DNA of 64,000 nt from Agathobacter sp. (GCA_022775045.1 JALFLB010000057.1:62001-126000); one strand, 5' to 3'. Shown: positions 32,727-40,235, numbered from the stretch's first letter. Made by a program: numbers and translations. The notes: generated by a model from the letters alone, not told the origin.

Positions 32727-34406
32727 TTGAGTAAAATAATGATCAGAAAAGAAAGAAAAGAAGATTATAAGAAAACAGAATACATGACACTTCGGGCTTT
32801 TTGGAATATGCATGGACCGGGATGTAATGAACATTTGCTGGTGCATATGCTGAGAGACGCGGAATGCTACATGCCGGACCTAAGCCGCGTGGCAGAATTG
32901 GATGGAGAGATTGTAGGTGCCATCATGTATTCCAGGGCTAAGGTGGTAGATGGAAATCAGGAGCACGAGGTACTAACCTTCGGACCCTTATGTGTGGAGC
33001 CAACCCTTCACGATTCCGGGGTGGGAAGAATGCTTCTGGAGGAGACGATTCCTCTGGCAAGAGAGGAAGGCTACGCAGGAATCATCATTTTTGGGGAACC
33101 GGCTTATTATCCGAAGCATGGATTCAAGACCTGTGATCATTTTGGAATTACCACGGCGGATAGCAGTAATTTTGACGCCTTTATGGCCTATCCCCTGGAT
33201 GAAGAAAAATTTTCAAAGATACATGGGAAGTTCTATGAGGATAAGATATTTGAAAAATGTGATGATAAGGAGGCCTTGGACGCGCTGACAAAAGAATTTC
33301 CTTATCATAAGCCTCTTAAGCTCTCGTGTCAGTGGCTTCATGAGGAACGTCTGGGCAGAATCTGTGAGATTCAGAAGAATACCTATATGATTAAGTTCTG
33401 GGAGAAGGAACTGCCGGGAAAATTGAAAGGTGCTTTTTATCAGGAGAACAGGGAACTTCCTGTGGTGGGAGATTACGTTACTTTTTCTTATAATCCATAC
33501 GGGGATTCCGTCATTACTTCTGTTTGTGAGAGGAGCAGCGTGCTGAAACGACCGGATCAGTCCGGCCACGCATTCGGTTATGTGAAAACCATGCAGGAGC
33601 AGGTCATGGTTGCAAATTTTGATTATGTGTTTATTGTGGCTTCCCTGAACGATAATTATAATTTCAATCGGATCGCACGCTATGTATCGGTTACGCTTCA
33701 GGGAAATGGCATTCCGGTTGTGATTCTCACCAAGGTTGATCTGTGCAGCAATCCCGGCAGATATGTAAGGGAGATTGAGACATTGTCGGATCAGGTGCGG
33801 GTTCACACCATCAGTGCCTTGTATGGAATTGGCCTTGAGGAACTGGAGGAATATTTGAAACCGGGAAAAACAATCGCTATACTTGGGTCTTCCGGTGTCG
33901 GGAAATCCACTTTGGTTAATTGTGTGTCAAGTTTTTATAAAAACTCGACATGTAGCGTCGGTCCATTTGCCGAAGGCAAATTTGCATGGACCGATGTTCC
34001 AAATGTAGGAGAGGAAGTCATGAAAACCTCAGAGATTCGAGAGAAGGATTCGAAAGGACGTCATACCACAACATACCGGCAGATGATTGAACTTTCGAAC
34101 GGGGCTGTCTTAATTGATACTCCGGGGATGCGGGAACTGGGAATGTGTGGTGTGGATGAAGGAATCGATGAGACATTCTCAGACATTGCAGACCTTGCGG
34201 CACGCTGCAAATTCAGTGACTGCAGACATGATACGGAGCCGGGATGTGCAGTCAAAGCGGCCATAGAGGAGGGCACCTTGTCATGGGAGAGATATGAGCT
34301 TTTTCAAAATCTGCATGCGGAAAGTGACAAAGCAGCCAAAATGAAAAACATTTCAAAGCAACGAAAGATCATTAATAAAGGAAGAAATGATAATGGTAAA
34401 TATTGA
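32727..34406 (+). CDS. Fused GNAT N-acetyltransferase and RsgA-like ribosome-associated GTPase
   Basis: One 559-residue frame joins two enzymes. About residues 4-150 form a GNAT acyltransferase (LTFGPLCVEPTLHDSGVGRMLLEE, then the YYPKHGFK end motif). About 215-559 form a circularly permuted RsgA GTPase: OB fold, G4 TKVDL near 335, G1 GSSGVGKST at 387-395, G3 DTPGMRE near 464, and the zinc motif C494-C499-H501-C507. RsgA matures the 30S ribosomal subunit. Residues about 401-427, between G1 and switch I, are extra compared with ordinary RsgA, and the DNA there is palindromic. The TTG at 32727 has GGGAGAG 6 bases upstream; ATG 32712 overlaps that site and ATG 32739 is a further choice. The frame itself is intact. 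Confidence 0.85.
   Translation: MSKIMIRKERKEDYKKTEYMTLRAFWNMHGPGCNEHLLVHMLRDAECYMPDLSRVAELDGEIVGAIMYSRAKVVDGNQEHEVLTFGPLCVEPTLHDSGVGRMLLEETIPLAREEGYAGIIIFGEPAYYPKHGFKTCDHFGITTADSSNFDAFMAYPLDEEKFSKIHGKFYEDKIFEKCDDKEALDALTKEFPYHKPLKLSCQWLHEERLGRICEIQKNTYMIKFWEKELPGKLKGAFYQENRELPVVGDYVTFSYNPYGDSVITSVCERSSVLKRPDQSGHAFGYVKTMQEQVMVANFDYVFIVASLNDNYNFNRIARYVSVTLQGNGIPVVILTKVDLCSNPGRYVREIETLSDQVRVHTISALYGIGLEELEEYLKPGKTIAILGSSGVGKSTLVNCVSSFYKNSTCSVGPFAEGKFAWTDVPNVGEEVMKTSEIREKDSKGRHTTTYRQMIELSNGAVLIDTPGMRELGMCGVDEGIDETFSDIADLAARCKFSDCRHDTEPGCAVKAAIEEGTLSWERYELFQNLHAESDKAAKMKNISKQRKIINKGRNDNGKY
33926..33994. repeat. Palindrome-rich insert inside the RsgA domain
   Basis: A 24-bp palindrome with one mismatch lies at 33926-33949 (centre TTTTTATAAAAA). 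CGAC/GTCG arms at 33946-33949 and 33957-33960 follow. Then comes a hairpin whose arms TCGGTCCA (33958-33965) and TGGACCGA (33987-33994) enclose a second stem TTTGCC/GGCAAA around GAA. All three are packed into about 70 bp and keep the reading frame. The region encodes the about 27 residues that have no counterpart in ordinary RsgA. Confidence 0.75.
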
Positions 34407-34590
34407 GTTGTTAACAGAAAAAATTTCGTGGAATCCTCTCTGGATTCCTATGAGCCAAGACAGGAAGTAAATAAGGTATATCGGAAAAAGGAGGGTGAAT
34501 ATGTTCTTGTAGAACAGGTATCTGCGGAGTGCAGAGGCACCGGTGTGGGACGAAATCTGATTTTTGATACCCCATTTCTATTTTTGAATT
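34393..34590 (+). pseudogene. Remnant of a second GNAT acetyltransferase gene
   Basis: ATG 34393 begins M-V-N-I-E-L-L-T-E-K, then the frame shifts within a run of six A residues at 34418-34423. In the shifted frame it continues VESSLDSYEPRQEVNKVYRK and EGEYVLVEQ, the usual N-terminus of a GNAT family found in Lachnospiraceae. Next comes VSAECRGTGVGRNLIF, which is acetyl-CoA-binding motif A and normally lies over 50 residues further on. So one base is missing and an internal segment has been lost; the C-terminal part is absent as well. The remnant runs into the 3' end of the antiporter gene on the other strand. Confidence 0.68.
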
Positions 34591-35795
34591 TCACCGGCCA
34601 GTTCAAATCCCTTTTTTGCGGCAATCACAGCAATAACCTCATTGATGACTGCGGCAGCAGCAATTGTACCCTGTACAATCTGTGCAAGCTGTGGAGCAGA
34701 TGAAAGAGTGGAACAGATAATACCTGTAAATACAAGGGATACCCCGGAATGAGGGAGCAGAGTCAGCCCAAGATATTTTTGTACCGTATCCGGCATATGC
34801 GTGATTTTTGCTCCAAACATTGCTCCAAAGTATTTCCCAAAGGCTCGTGCCAGTATATAGACAAAAGTGTATATTCCTGCGCCCAGAATTAAATGGTAGT
34901 TTAAAGGCGCACCAAGATCAACAATTGCAGCCAGCAGAGAAATACCAAGGATTGGTGAAAAATAATCCGAAATTTCTTTCAGGCGTTCAGCTGTTACAAT
35001 ATTGGAAAATACCGCTGCAAAGGAAACTCCCATAAGCATATAATTCAAGGTGATTCCGGACAGCAGGAAAGTATTAATTGTCCAGCCAAGCAACATCGTT
35101 ATGGTTATTCCGGAAAGCAATACAACAAGAGTTGGTGCCTTTCTGTGGTCAAATTTTTTCAGCAGCAGACCAGTAGGAAATCCCACAGCTGCACCGATTA
35201 CAATCGGAAGAAAAATCATCACAGGAATCATGTAAAGAGGAACGACACCACCGGAAACCTGTCTTGCCACTAATGAGTTGACGGTAAAGAAGACAACTAT
35301 TCCAACCACATCATCCAATACGGTCATAGGAAGGAGTGTGTCGGTTACCGGTCCCTTTGCGCGAAACTCATTCACAATCGACAATGCTGGTGCAGGTGCT
35401 GTGGCAAGGGCGATTCCTCCAAATACAAACGCAAGGTAGACTGGAATGTCCCAAAAAGTAAAAATCAGTCCAAATGCAAGAGTAACGATTGCAAAGGTTC
35501 CGAGGGATTGTGTTAATGTCGTAGCTACCAGTGCTTTTCCATAATTTTTCAGCTTTTTCCAGATAAGCTCTGTTCCTAGCATTACACCGAAAGCACATTG
35601 CATCCACATGATGACAGTTTTATACCATCCGGTATGCATTAACTCCTGTGGCATTAATCCAATGGCATGAGGGCCAAGCAGCATTCCGGCAATCAGCCAT
35701 CCCAGGATCGAGGGCATTTTTATTTTTGCCATTAATTTTCCTGCGACAAATGCAATGGCAAGAGTCGCAATCCAACACAATAAGTACTTAATCAT
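34578..35795 (-). CDS. Cation:proton antiporter (CPA2/KefB-like membrane domain)
   Basis: This 405-residue membrane protein has about eleven to twelve hydrophobic segments and the CPA2 exchanger pattern: GWLIAGMLLGPHAIGLM near the N-terminus, GIALATAPAPALSIVNEF and TDTLLPMTVLDDVVGIVVFF in the middle. The aspartate pair in VLDDVVG is the likely ion-binding site. There is no TrkA-type regulatory tail. The ion (Na+ or K+) cannot be told. A ribosome binding site AAGGAG lies inside the end of the upstream tetR-type gene; ATG 35795 has the best spacing, with ATGs at 35801 and 35816 as alternatives. The overlap with that regulator suggests co-transcription and direct control. Confidence 0.85.
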   Translation of the reverse strand: MIKYLLCWIATLAIAFVAGKLMAKIKMPSILGWLIAGMLLGPHAIGLMPQELMHTGWYKTVIMWMQCAFGVMLGTELIWKKLKNYGKALVATTLTQSLGTFAIVTLAFGLIFTFWDIPVYLAFVFGGIALATAPAPALSIVNEFRAKGPVTDTLLPMTVLDDVVGIVVFFTVNSLVARQVSGGVVPLYMIPVMIFLPIVIGAAVGFPTGLLLKKFDHRKAPTLVVLLSGITITMLLGWTINTFLLSGITLNYMLMGVSFAAVFSNIVTAERLKEISDYFSPILGISLLAAIVDLGAPLNYHLILGAGIYTFVYILARAFGKYFGAMFGAKITHMPDTVQKYLGLTLLPHSGVSLVFTGIICSTLSSAPQLAQIVQGTIAAAAVINEVIAVIAAKKGFELAGEIQK

Positions 35796-36402
35796 TTTCA
35801 TTTTCTCCTTTTGCAATTCCGTATAGAATTAAATCCAATAGTTTTGGAATGATTGTCTCGTGCATGTTTACCTTTTCATTTAAAAGGACATTTTGAAAGG
35901 ACGGACTGCTGAAATATCCATTCAGCATTGTCTGCATCAAATGGAAATAGGAAAGAGCATCATCCATTTTTATTCCATTGCGCAAAACAATGGTATCTAA
36001 TGTCTTTTTGCATATATGGTCATTTAATCCATTAAACTCCGCAAGGGTTTCCGTTATCTCACCTGATAAATGCTGTGGCGGATTGAGTAATGCATCAAAG
36101 AGGATATGAGCTTCATTCGGAAAAGTATGAAAAAAGTCCATACGGACAGACATATATCCGGTTAAATTATTTGCTCCATCATGTGCATAAATGTATTCGA
36201 TAAATTTCTCACAGCTTTTTTTCAGGCATGTCAGGTAAAGTTCGTCTTTACCGGTAAAATTGTGATAAATTAATCCTTTGTTGATACCGGTCTTGCAGAT
36301 ATTGTTGACAGTTCCACCTGCATATCCGTTGGTTCCAAATTCATCCATAGCGGATTCGATAATCTTTGCAATGGTAATTTCGGTTTTTTCACTTTTTTTC
36401 AT
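35788..36402 (-). CDS. TetR-family transcriptional regulator of the antiporter operon
   Basis: A 204-residue protein with an N-terminal TetR helix-turn-helix (about 8-55: ITIAKIIESAMDEFGTNGYAG, then GINKGLIYHNFTGKDELYL) and a helical ligand-binding domain. ATG 36402 is preceded by AGGTGAG; a GTG at 36411 lies within that site. The antiporter gene overlaps its 3' end, so it probably represses its own operon through the paired sites at 36430-36484. Confidence 0.88.
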   Translation of the reverse strand: MKKSEKTEITIAKIIESAMDEFGTNGYAGGTVNNICKTGINKGLIYHNFTGKDELYLTCLKKSCEKFIEYIYAHDGANNLTGYMSVRMDFFHTFPNEAHILFDALLNPPQHLSGEITETLAEFNGLNDHICKKTLDTIVLRNGIKMDDALSYFHLMQTMLNGYFSSPSFQNVLLNEKVNMHETIIPKLLDLILYGIAKGENEND

Positions 36403-36429
36403 TGGTCTCACCTAGTATTATTAACTATA

Positions 36430-36484
36430 TGGTCAATAATATTATAAACATAATTAACTGATTGGTCAATAATATATATTGATC
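36430..36484. promoter_or_regulatory. Promoter and paired operator of the TetR-antiporter operon
   Basis: On the - strand, TTGACC (36464-36469) and TATAAT (36441-36446) with a 17-bp spacer form a near-consensus promoter. The 13-bp word TGGTCAATAATAT occurs twice in the same orientation, at 36430-36442 and 36463-36475, 33 bp apart (about three helical turns). One copy overlaps the -35 box and the other lies at the transcription start. The second copy extends to a near-palindrome ending ATTGATC at 36484. Binding at both sites would block the promoter. Confidence 0.65.
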
Positions 36485-36493
36485 GAGCATAAC

Positions 36494-36522
36494 TTGCGCT
36501 TACACAGGAAATGTCTTATAAT
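36494..36522 (+). promoter_or_regulatory. Sigma-A promoter of apt
   Basis: TTGCGC (36494-36499) and TATAAT (36517-36522) are separated by 17 bp, 48 bp before the apt start. Confidence 0.65.
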
Positions 36523-36570
36523 TGGAACATATGAAGAAAAATCATAAAAATTGTGATTGAGAGGAATACC

Positions 36571-37095
36571 ATGAAAGAATTAAAAGAGTACATCAGAAAT
36601 ATTCCGGATTTTCCAGAGAAGGGTATTATTTTCCGCGATGTGACAAGTGTTTTGCAGGATGCGGATGGATTGAAGCTTGCGATTGATGAACTTGCAAAAA
36701 AGTTAGAGGGTGTAGAGTTTGATGTGATTGCGGGAGCAGAGTCGAGAGGGTTTCTTTTCGGGATGCCGTTATCCTATCTGTTACATAAGCCCTTTGTTCC
36801 GATTCGTAAGAAGGGCAAGCTGCCGTGTGAAACGGTGGAGAAGACTTATGATCTTGAGTACGGCACAGCAACTATCGAGATTCATAAGGATGCAATCAAC
36901 AAGGGAGACAAGGTTGTTCTTCTGGATGATCTGATTGCGACTGGAGGAACCATGAAGGCTGCGGCAGAGCTCGTAGAGGAACTTGGCGGCGAGGTAGTCA
37001 AAGCGCTGTTTTTAATTGAGCTTACGGATTTGAATGGTCGTAAGGTCTTAGAAGATTATGATGTGGATTCGGTTGTGCAGTTCGAGGGAGCATAA
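36571..37095 (+). CDS. apt: Adenine phosphoribosyltransferase
   Basis: Apt salvages adenine by transfer of PRPP-ribose, giving AMP. The 174-residue protein has the start LKEYIRNIPDFPEKGIIFRD, AGAESRGFLFG, VPIRKKGKLP and the PRPP-binding motif VVLLDDLIATGGT, all standard for the family. ATG 36571 follows GAGAGG; an in-frame ATG at 36553 lies upstream of that site. It is a single gene between the TetR-antiporter operon and spoVAD, with its own promoter. Confidence 0.96.
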   Translation: MKELKEYIRNIPDFPEKGIIFRDVTSVLQDADGLKLAIDELAKKLEGVEFDVIAGAESRGFLFGMPLSYLLHKPFVPIRKKGKLPCETVEKTYDLEYGTATIEIHKDAINKGDKVVLLDDLIATGGTMKAAAELVEELGGEVVKALFLIELTDLNGRKVLEDYDVDSVVQFEGA

Positions 37096-37117
37096 TCATT
37101 ATGTGTAGTTGTAATTG

Positions 37118-37148
37118 TGAATAGTTTATCTGCAATTGATACATACTA
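37118..37148 (+). promoter_or_regulatory. Sigma-G-type promoter of spoVAD-spoVAE
   Basis: TGAATA (37118-37123) and CATACTA (37142-37148) are separated by 18 bp. This matches the Bacillus sigma-G consensus at every position of both boxes. The spoVAD start is 30 bp downstream. Confidence 0.75.
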
Positions 37149-37177
37149 TCTCCAATAACAGGAAAGGGAGAGATTGT

Positions 37178-38209
37178 ATGAACCAGCAGATTGGAAAAGG
37201 GAGTCTCTGTTTTTCAGAGGCTCCTTTTATTATAGGAAGCGCTTCCGTTGTTGGAACCAAGGAGGGCGAGGGTCCTCTGGCGAAAGAGTTTGATTGTATC
37301 GGAGGAGATGACAAATTCGGGCAGGACACCTGGGAGGCTGCGGAGAGCAGCCTGCAGCAGGAAGCTCTGACCCTGGCATTGGGCAAATCAGGAAAAAATC
37401 CGGAGGATATGCGGTATCTTTTTGCAGGAGATCTCTTAGGGCAGCTGATCGCATCGTCCTTTGGATTAAAGACGTTTGAAATACCGCTTTTCGGTTTGTA
37501 TGGAGCCTGCTCAACCTGTGGAGAAGCGCTGGCTTTGAGTTCCATGGTGGTGGCAGCCGGATATGCAGACCATGTGGCGGCAGTTACTTCCAGCCATTTT
37601 GCCAGTGCGGAGAAACAATTTCGTTTTCCGCTTGAGTATGCCAATCAGAGACCGGTTTCAGCAACATGGACGGTGACTGGTGCAGGTGCATTTATTCTTG
37701 CGGGGGCAAAGCATAGTGGTGGACAGAAGCCGCTTGCGAGAATCGCAGGGATCACAACCGGCAAGATTGTAGATTATGGAGTGAAGGATTCCATGAATAT
37801 GGGAGCTGTCATGGCTCCTGCAGCCAGTGAATTGATTGCACAGAATCTGGAGGATTTTGAACGTCAGCCATCCGATTATGATAGGATAATAACCGGTGAT
37901 CTGGGATCGGTTGGACAGCAAATTCTCTTTGATCTGTTAAAGAAAAAGGGGTATGACATCAGCAGTGTTCATGAGGACTGTGGAATGCTGATTTTTGACA
38001 GCGAAACCCAGGGAACCGGTTCCGGTGGCTCCGGCTGCGGATGTGCAGCTACAACGTTGAGTGCCCATTTCCTTCCAAAGCTTGCGTCGGGGGAGATGAA
38101 GCGGATTCTATTTGTTCCGACGGGGGCATTGCTTTCCACTGTCAGCTTTAATGAGGGTCAGACAATTCCAGGGATTGCGCACGGAGTCGTCATCGAATCC
38201 TGTCACTAA
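37178..38209 (+). CDS. spoVAD: Stage V sporulation protein AD
   Basis: SpoVAD is the dipicolinic-acid-binding protein on the outer face of the spore inner membrane. It has a thiolase-like fold without thiolase activity. The 343-residue product shows GKGSLCFSEAPFIIGSASVVG, GPLAKEFDCIGGDDKFGQDTWE, LYGACSTCGEALALSS, VTSSHFASAEKQFRFPLEYANQ and DSMNMGAVMAPAA, closely following SpoVAD. ATG 37178 follows GGGAGAG; longer in-frame starts would overlap the sigma-G promoter. spoVAE follows after 67 bp. Binding-pocket residues cannot be confirmed without alignment. Confidence 0.95.
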   Translation: MNQQIGKGSLCFSEAPFIIGSASVVGTKEGEGPLAKEFDCIGGDDKFGQDTWEAAESSLQQEALTLALGKSGKNPEDMRYLFAGDLLGQLIASSFGLKTFEIPLFGLYGACSTCGEALALSSMVVAAGYADHVAAVTSSHFASAEKQFRFPLEYANQRPVSATWTVTGAGAFILAGAKHSGGQKPLARIAGITTGKIVDYGVKDSMNMGAVMAPAASELIAQNLEDFERQPSDYDRIITGDLGSVGQQILFDLLKKKGYDISSVHEDCGMLIFDSETQGTGSGGSGCGCAATTLSAHFLPKLASGEMKRILFVPTGALLSTVSFNEGQTIPGIAHGVVIESCH

Positions 38210-38276
38210 GTTTATTAGGCAATTGAAAGAGTTTCGCGAATGTTCATATTAATCCGATAAGAGGGAGGAAAAGCGA

Positions 38277-38636
38277 ATGGATTATGTAATTGCATTTATT
38301 GTGGGAGGTGTCATTTGTGCCCTTTCCCAGATTTTGATGGAAAAGACGAAAATGATGCCCGGACGCATCATGGTGCTTTTGGTTTGTCTTGGAGCAGTGC
38401 TTGGAGCAGTTGGGGTGTATGGCCCATTTTCCGAATGGGCAAAGGCAGGAGCAAATGTACCACTTCTTGGATTTGGAAATAATCTCTGGAAAGGTGTTAA
38501 GGAAATGGTGGATGAGAAAGGATTTATCGGCATTTTCCTGGGGGGATTTAAGAATTGTGCAGGTGGTCTGTCAGCGGCACTTGTATTTTCGTATATTGCT
38601 TCTCTGATTTGTCAGCCGAAGATGAAAAAGCATTGA
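38277..38636 (+). CDS. spoVAE: Stage V sporulation protein AE
   Basis: This 119-residue membrane protein of the dipicolinate channel has three to four hydrophobic segments. It carries IVGGVICALSQILMEKTKMMPGRIMV, the central GANVPLLGFGNNLWKGVKEMV and FLGGFKNCAGGLSAALVFSYIASL patterns of SpoVAE (SpoVAEb type). GGGAGG precedes the ATG. It should be co-transcribed with spoVAD from the sigma-G-type promoter. Confidence 0.93.
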   Translation: MDYVIAFIVGGVICALSQILMEKTKMMPGRIMVLLVCLGAVLGAVGVYGPFSEWAKAGANVPLLGFGNNLWKGVKEMVDEKGFIGIFLGGFKNCAGGLSAALVFSYIASLICQPKMKKH

Positions 38637-38659
38637 TGTTTTGTCATTTCCGTGCTATC

Positions 38660-38679
38660 ATGAACAGAGTTCATATAAT
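38660..38679. promoter_or_regulatory. Candidate operator and -10 box upstream of the TetR gene at 38700
   Basis: ATGAAC-AGA-GTTCAT (38660-38674) is a perfect palindrome with a 3-base centre. It overlaps TATAAT at 38674-38679, 20 bp before the regulator's start. This is the expected place for self-repression. No good -35 box was found at the normal distance. Confidence 0.45.
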
Positions 38680-38699
38680 GAGTGGGACAGAAGGAAACA

Positions 38700-39227
38700 A
38701 TGCGGCAGAAAGTAACTTCAAAGGAACAAATTTTGGATGCAGCGATGGAAATCGCAATTCGCGAAGGTGTGGATCATGTCAGTGTGCGCAAACTTGCCTC
38801 GGCGTGTGGGATCGCAGTAGGATCCATGTACAATTACTATCCGGATAAGGAAACGCTGATTGAGGCGGTTGCGGAACAGTTTTGGGGCAGAATCTTAAGT
38901 GATCAGGAAAAGCTTTACCGGAGGGGAATGGAATTTACTCTGTTTTTGGAACAGTACTACGGATTCCTGTACGGAAGACTTTCCCGTTATGACAAGAGCT
39001 GGCTGGCTCAGATGAACGGACGAACCAAGAAACGGGAAGCACTTTGTTTGCTTCGAGAGGTTCTGGATGCAGACAGCCGGGTGAATCCCGCAATCTGGAA
39101 TATGGAATTAAATCAGGATACGTTCGTTGATTACGTGTTTGTAAATTTGATGGCACTTTTACAGGCAGGGGAAAACAATTGCCGGTTTTTTATTTTTTTA
39201 TTGGAACATTTGCTTTATGATGTATAG
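38700..39227 (+). CDS. TetR-family transcriptional regulator
   Basis: A 175-residue regulator with a TetR DNA-binding domain (about 5-52; SKEQILDAAMEIAIREG, then VRKLASACGIAVGSMYNYYPDKETL) and a helical C-terminal domain with no recognisable ligand signature. ATG 38700 is preceded by AGAAGGA; an in-frame GTG at 38682 lies before that site. A palindrome upstream is a likely self-operator. No exporter or other obvious target is adjacent; the next gene encodes a lipoprotein. Confidence 0.85.
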   Translation: MRQKVTSKEQILDAAMEIAIREGVDHVSVRKLASACGIAVGSMYNYYPDKETLIEAVAEQFWGRILSDQEKLYRRGMEFTLFLEQYYGFLYGRLSRYDKSWLAQMNGRTKKREALCLLREVLDADSRVNPAIWNMELNQDTFVDYVFVNLMALLQAGENNCRFFIFLLEHLLYDV

Positions 39228-39290
39228 AAGCAGAGTTTTGGCACATACTACTTTTGTAAAAGAGTAACAGTTTTAAAGGAGATATGTGTG

Positions 39291-39719
39291 ATGAAAAAAT
39301 GGAAAGTTCTGATGATGAGTTGTATGCTGGCAGCAAGTGTCTGTCTGTTCGCAGCGTGTGGGACGAGGGACAATAATAACACAACTGTGCCGGATACCAA
39401 TGCTGTGGAAAACAATACAACAACCACTCCAAATGGAACCAACGCCACAGATAACAACAATGTTGGCAATGATTTGAACAATGTTGGCAATGATGTTGAG
39501 AATATTGGTGATGATGTGGTAGATGGGGTAGAGAATGCCGGTGATGCCGTTGTAGATGGTGTGGAGGATGCTGTAAACGGTACAGACAATACGAACAATA
39601 ACAAGAACAACACGAACAACAACACAAACAACACAACAGGCGGCGTAAACAATCCTGCAACAGGAGGAACCAATAATACTACGACTGGAAATACCTCAAG
39701 CAATACGAGCGCGCGGTAG
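39291..39719 (+). CDS. Low-complexity Asn/Thr/Asp-rich lipoprotein
   Basis: The 142-residue product has a lipoprotein signal peptide (about 1-23) ending at the lipobox LFAAC, so it should be lipid-anchored outside the membrane. The remainder is almost entirely Asn, Thr, Asp, Gly and Val. NNVGND occurs twice in tandem, then VVDGVENAGDAVVDGVEDAV, then Asn/Thr runs. It looks disordered, with a possible amphipathic helix formed by the VVDGVE repeats. AAAGGAG lies 9 bases before ATG 39291. Function is unknown. Confidence 0.75.
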   Translation: MKKWKVLMMSCMLAASVCLFAACGTRDNNNTTVPDTNAVENNTTTTPNGTNATDNNNVGNDLNNVGNDVENIGDDVVDGVENAGDAVVDGVEDAVNGTDNTNNNKNNTNNNTNNTTGGVNNPATGGTNNTTTGNTSSNTSAR

Positions 39720-39734
39720 GAATCGGTATTACTT

Positions 39735-40235
39735 ATGAAAAAAGAAACTTATCTGAAAATGACTCAGCCATTTCGTGAAAATCCGAAACTGGCTAAGTCG
39801 CTACATATCAGTAATTGTATAATCACAGGATTGATATTTGTATCGTATCCGTTACTTCTTATTTGGATGTTTCTGGAAAAAGATGAGGAACTTCTGCGGT
39901 CAATTCTTGTACCGCTGGATGGATTTATTCTGGTAAGTGTTCTTCGCTATATGGTAAACCGGCCGAGACCTTACGAGAAGTTTGGAATACCATCGGTTAT
40001 TCCAAAGAACACGAAAGGAAAATCCTTTCCGAGTCGCCATGTTTTTTCAGCAGCGGTGATTGCTCTGACTTTTTTGATGCAGCCGGAATGTTTAGTTGCT
40101 GGAATCGGGCTTCTGTTTTTGACAGCTGCAATCAGTGTGATCCGGGTAGTGTCCGGTGTGCATTTTATCAGTGATGTGCTGGCAGCATTGATAGCTGCAG
40201 TACTTATGTGGCTGATTGGGATCTACGTATTCTGA
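39735..40235 (+). CDS. PAP2-family membrane phosphatase
   Basis: A 166-residue integral membrane protein with four to five hydrophobic segments. The three phosphatase signature regions are present: RYMVNRPRP, the active-site PSRH and the RVVSGVHFISD motif. Relatives dephosphorylate undecaprenyl pyrophosphate or phosphatidyl phosphates. The substrate here is not known. Starts 15 bp after the lipoprotein gene, so they may be co-transcribed. Its 3' end overlaps the convergent AraC-type gene by 13 bp. Confidence 0.87.
   Translation: MKKETYLKMTQPFRENPKLAKSLHISNCIITGLIFVSYPLLLIWMFLEKDEELLRSILVPLDGFILVSVLRYMVNRPRPYEKFGIPSVIPKNTKGKSFPSRHVFSAAVIALTFLMQPECLVAGIGLLFLTAAISVIRVVSGVHFISDVLAALIAAVLMWLIGIYVF

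Noticed and set aside
33926..33949. The AT-rich palindrome as a replication origin or transcription terminator
   Set aside because: It lies inside an intact coding frame, lacks DnaA boxes or a T run in the right place, and forms part of a larger palindromic insert.
34428..34703. A 91-codon frame after the GNAT-RsgA fusion
   Set aside because: It is the shifted part of a decayed GNAT gene that then runs antisense into the antiporter gene; recorded as a pseudogene instead.
39190..39703. Two - strand frames opposite the low-complexity lipoprotein
   Set aside because: They are mirror images of the Asn/Thr/Asp repeats, giving His/Cys/Ser or Val/Leu/Pro runs without real protein character.
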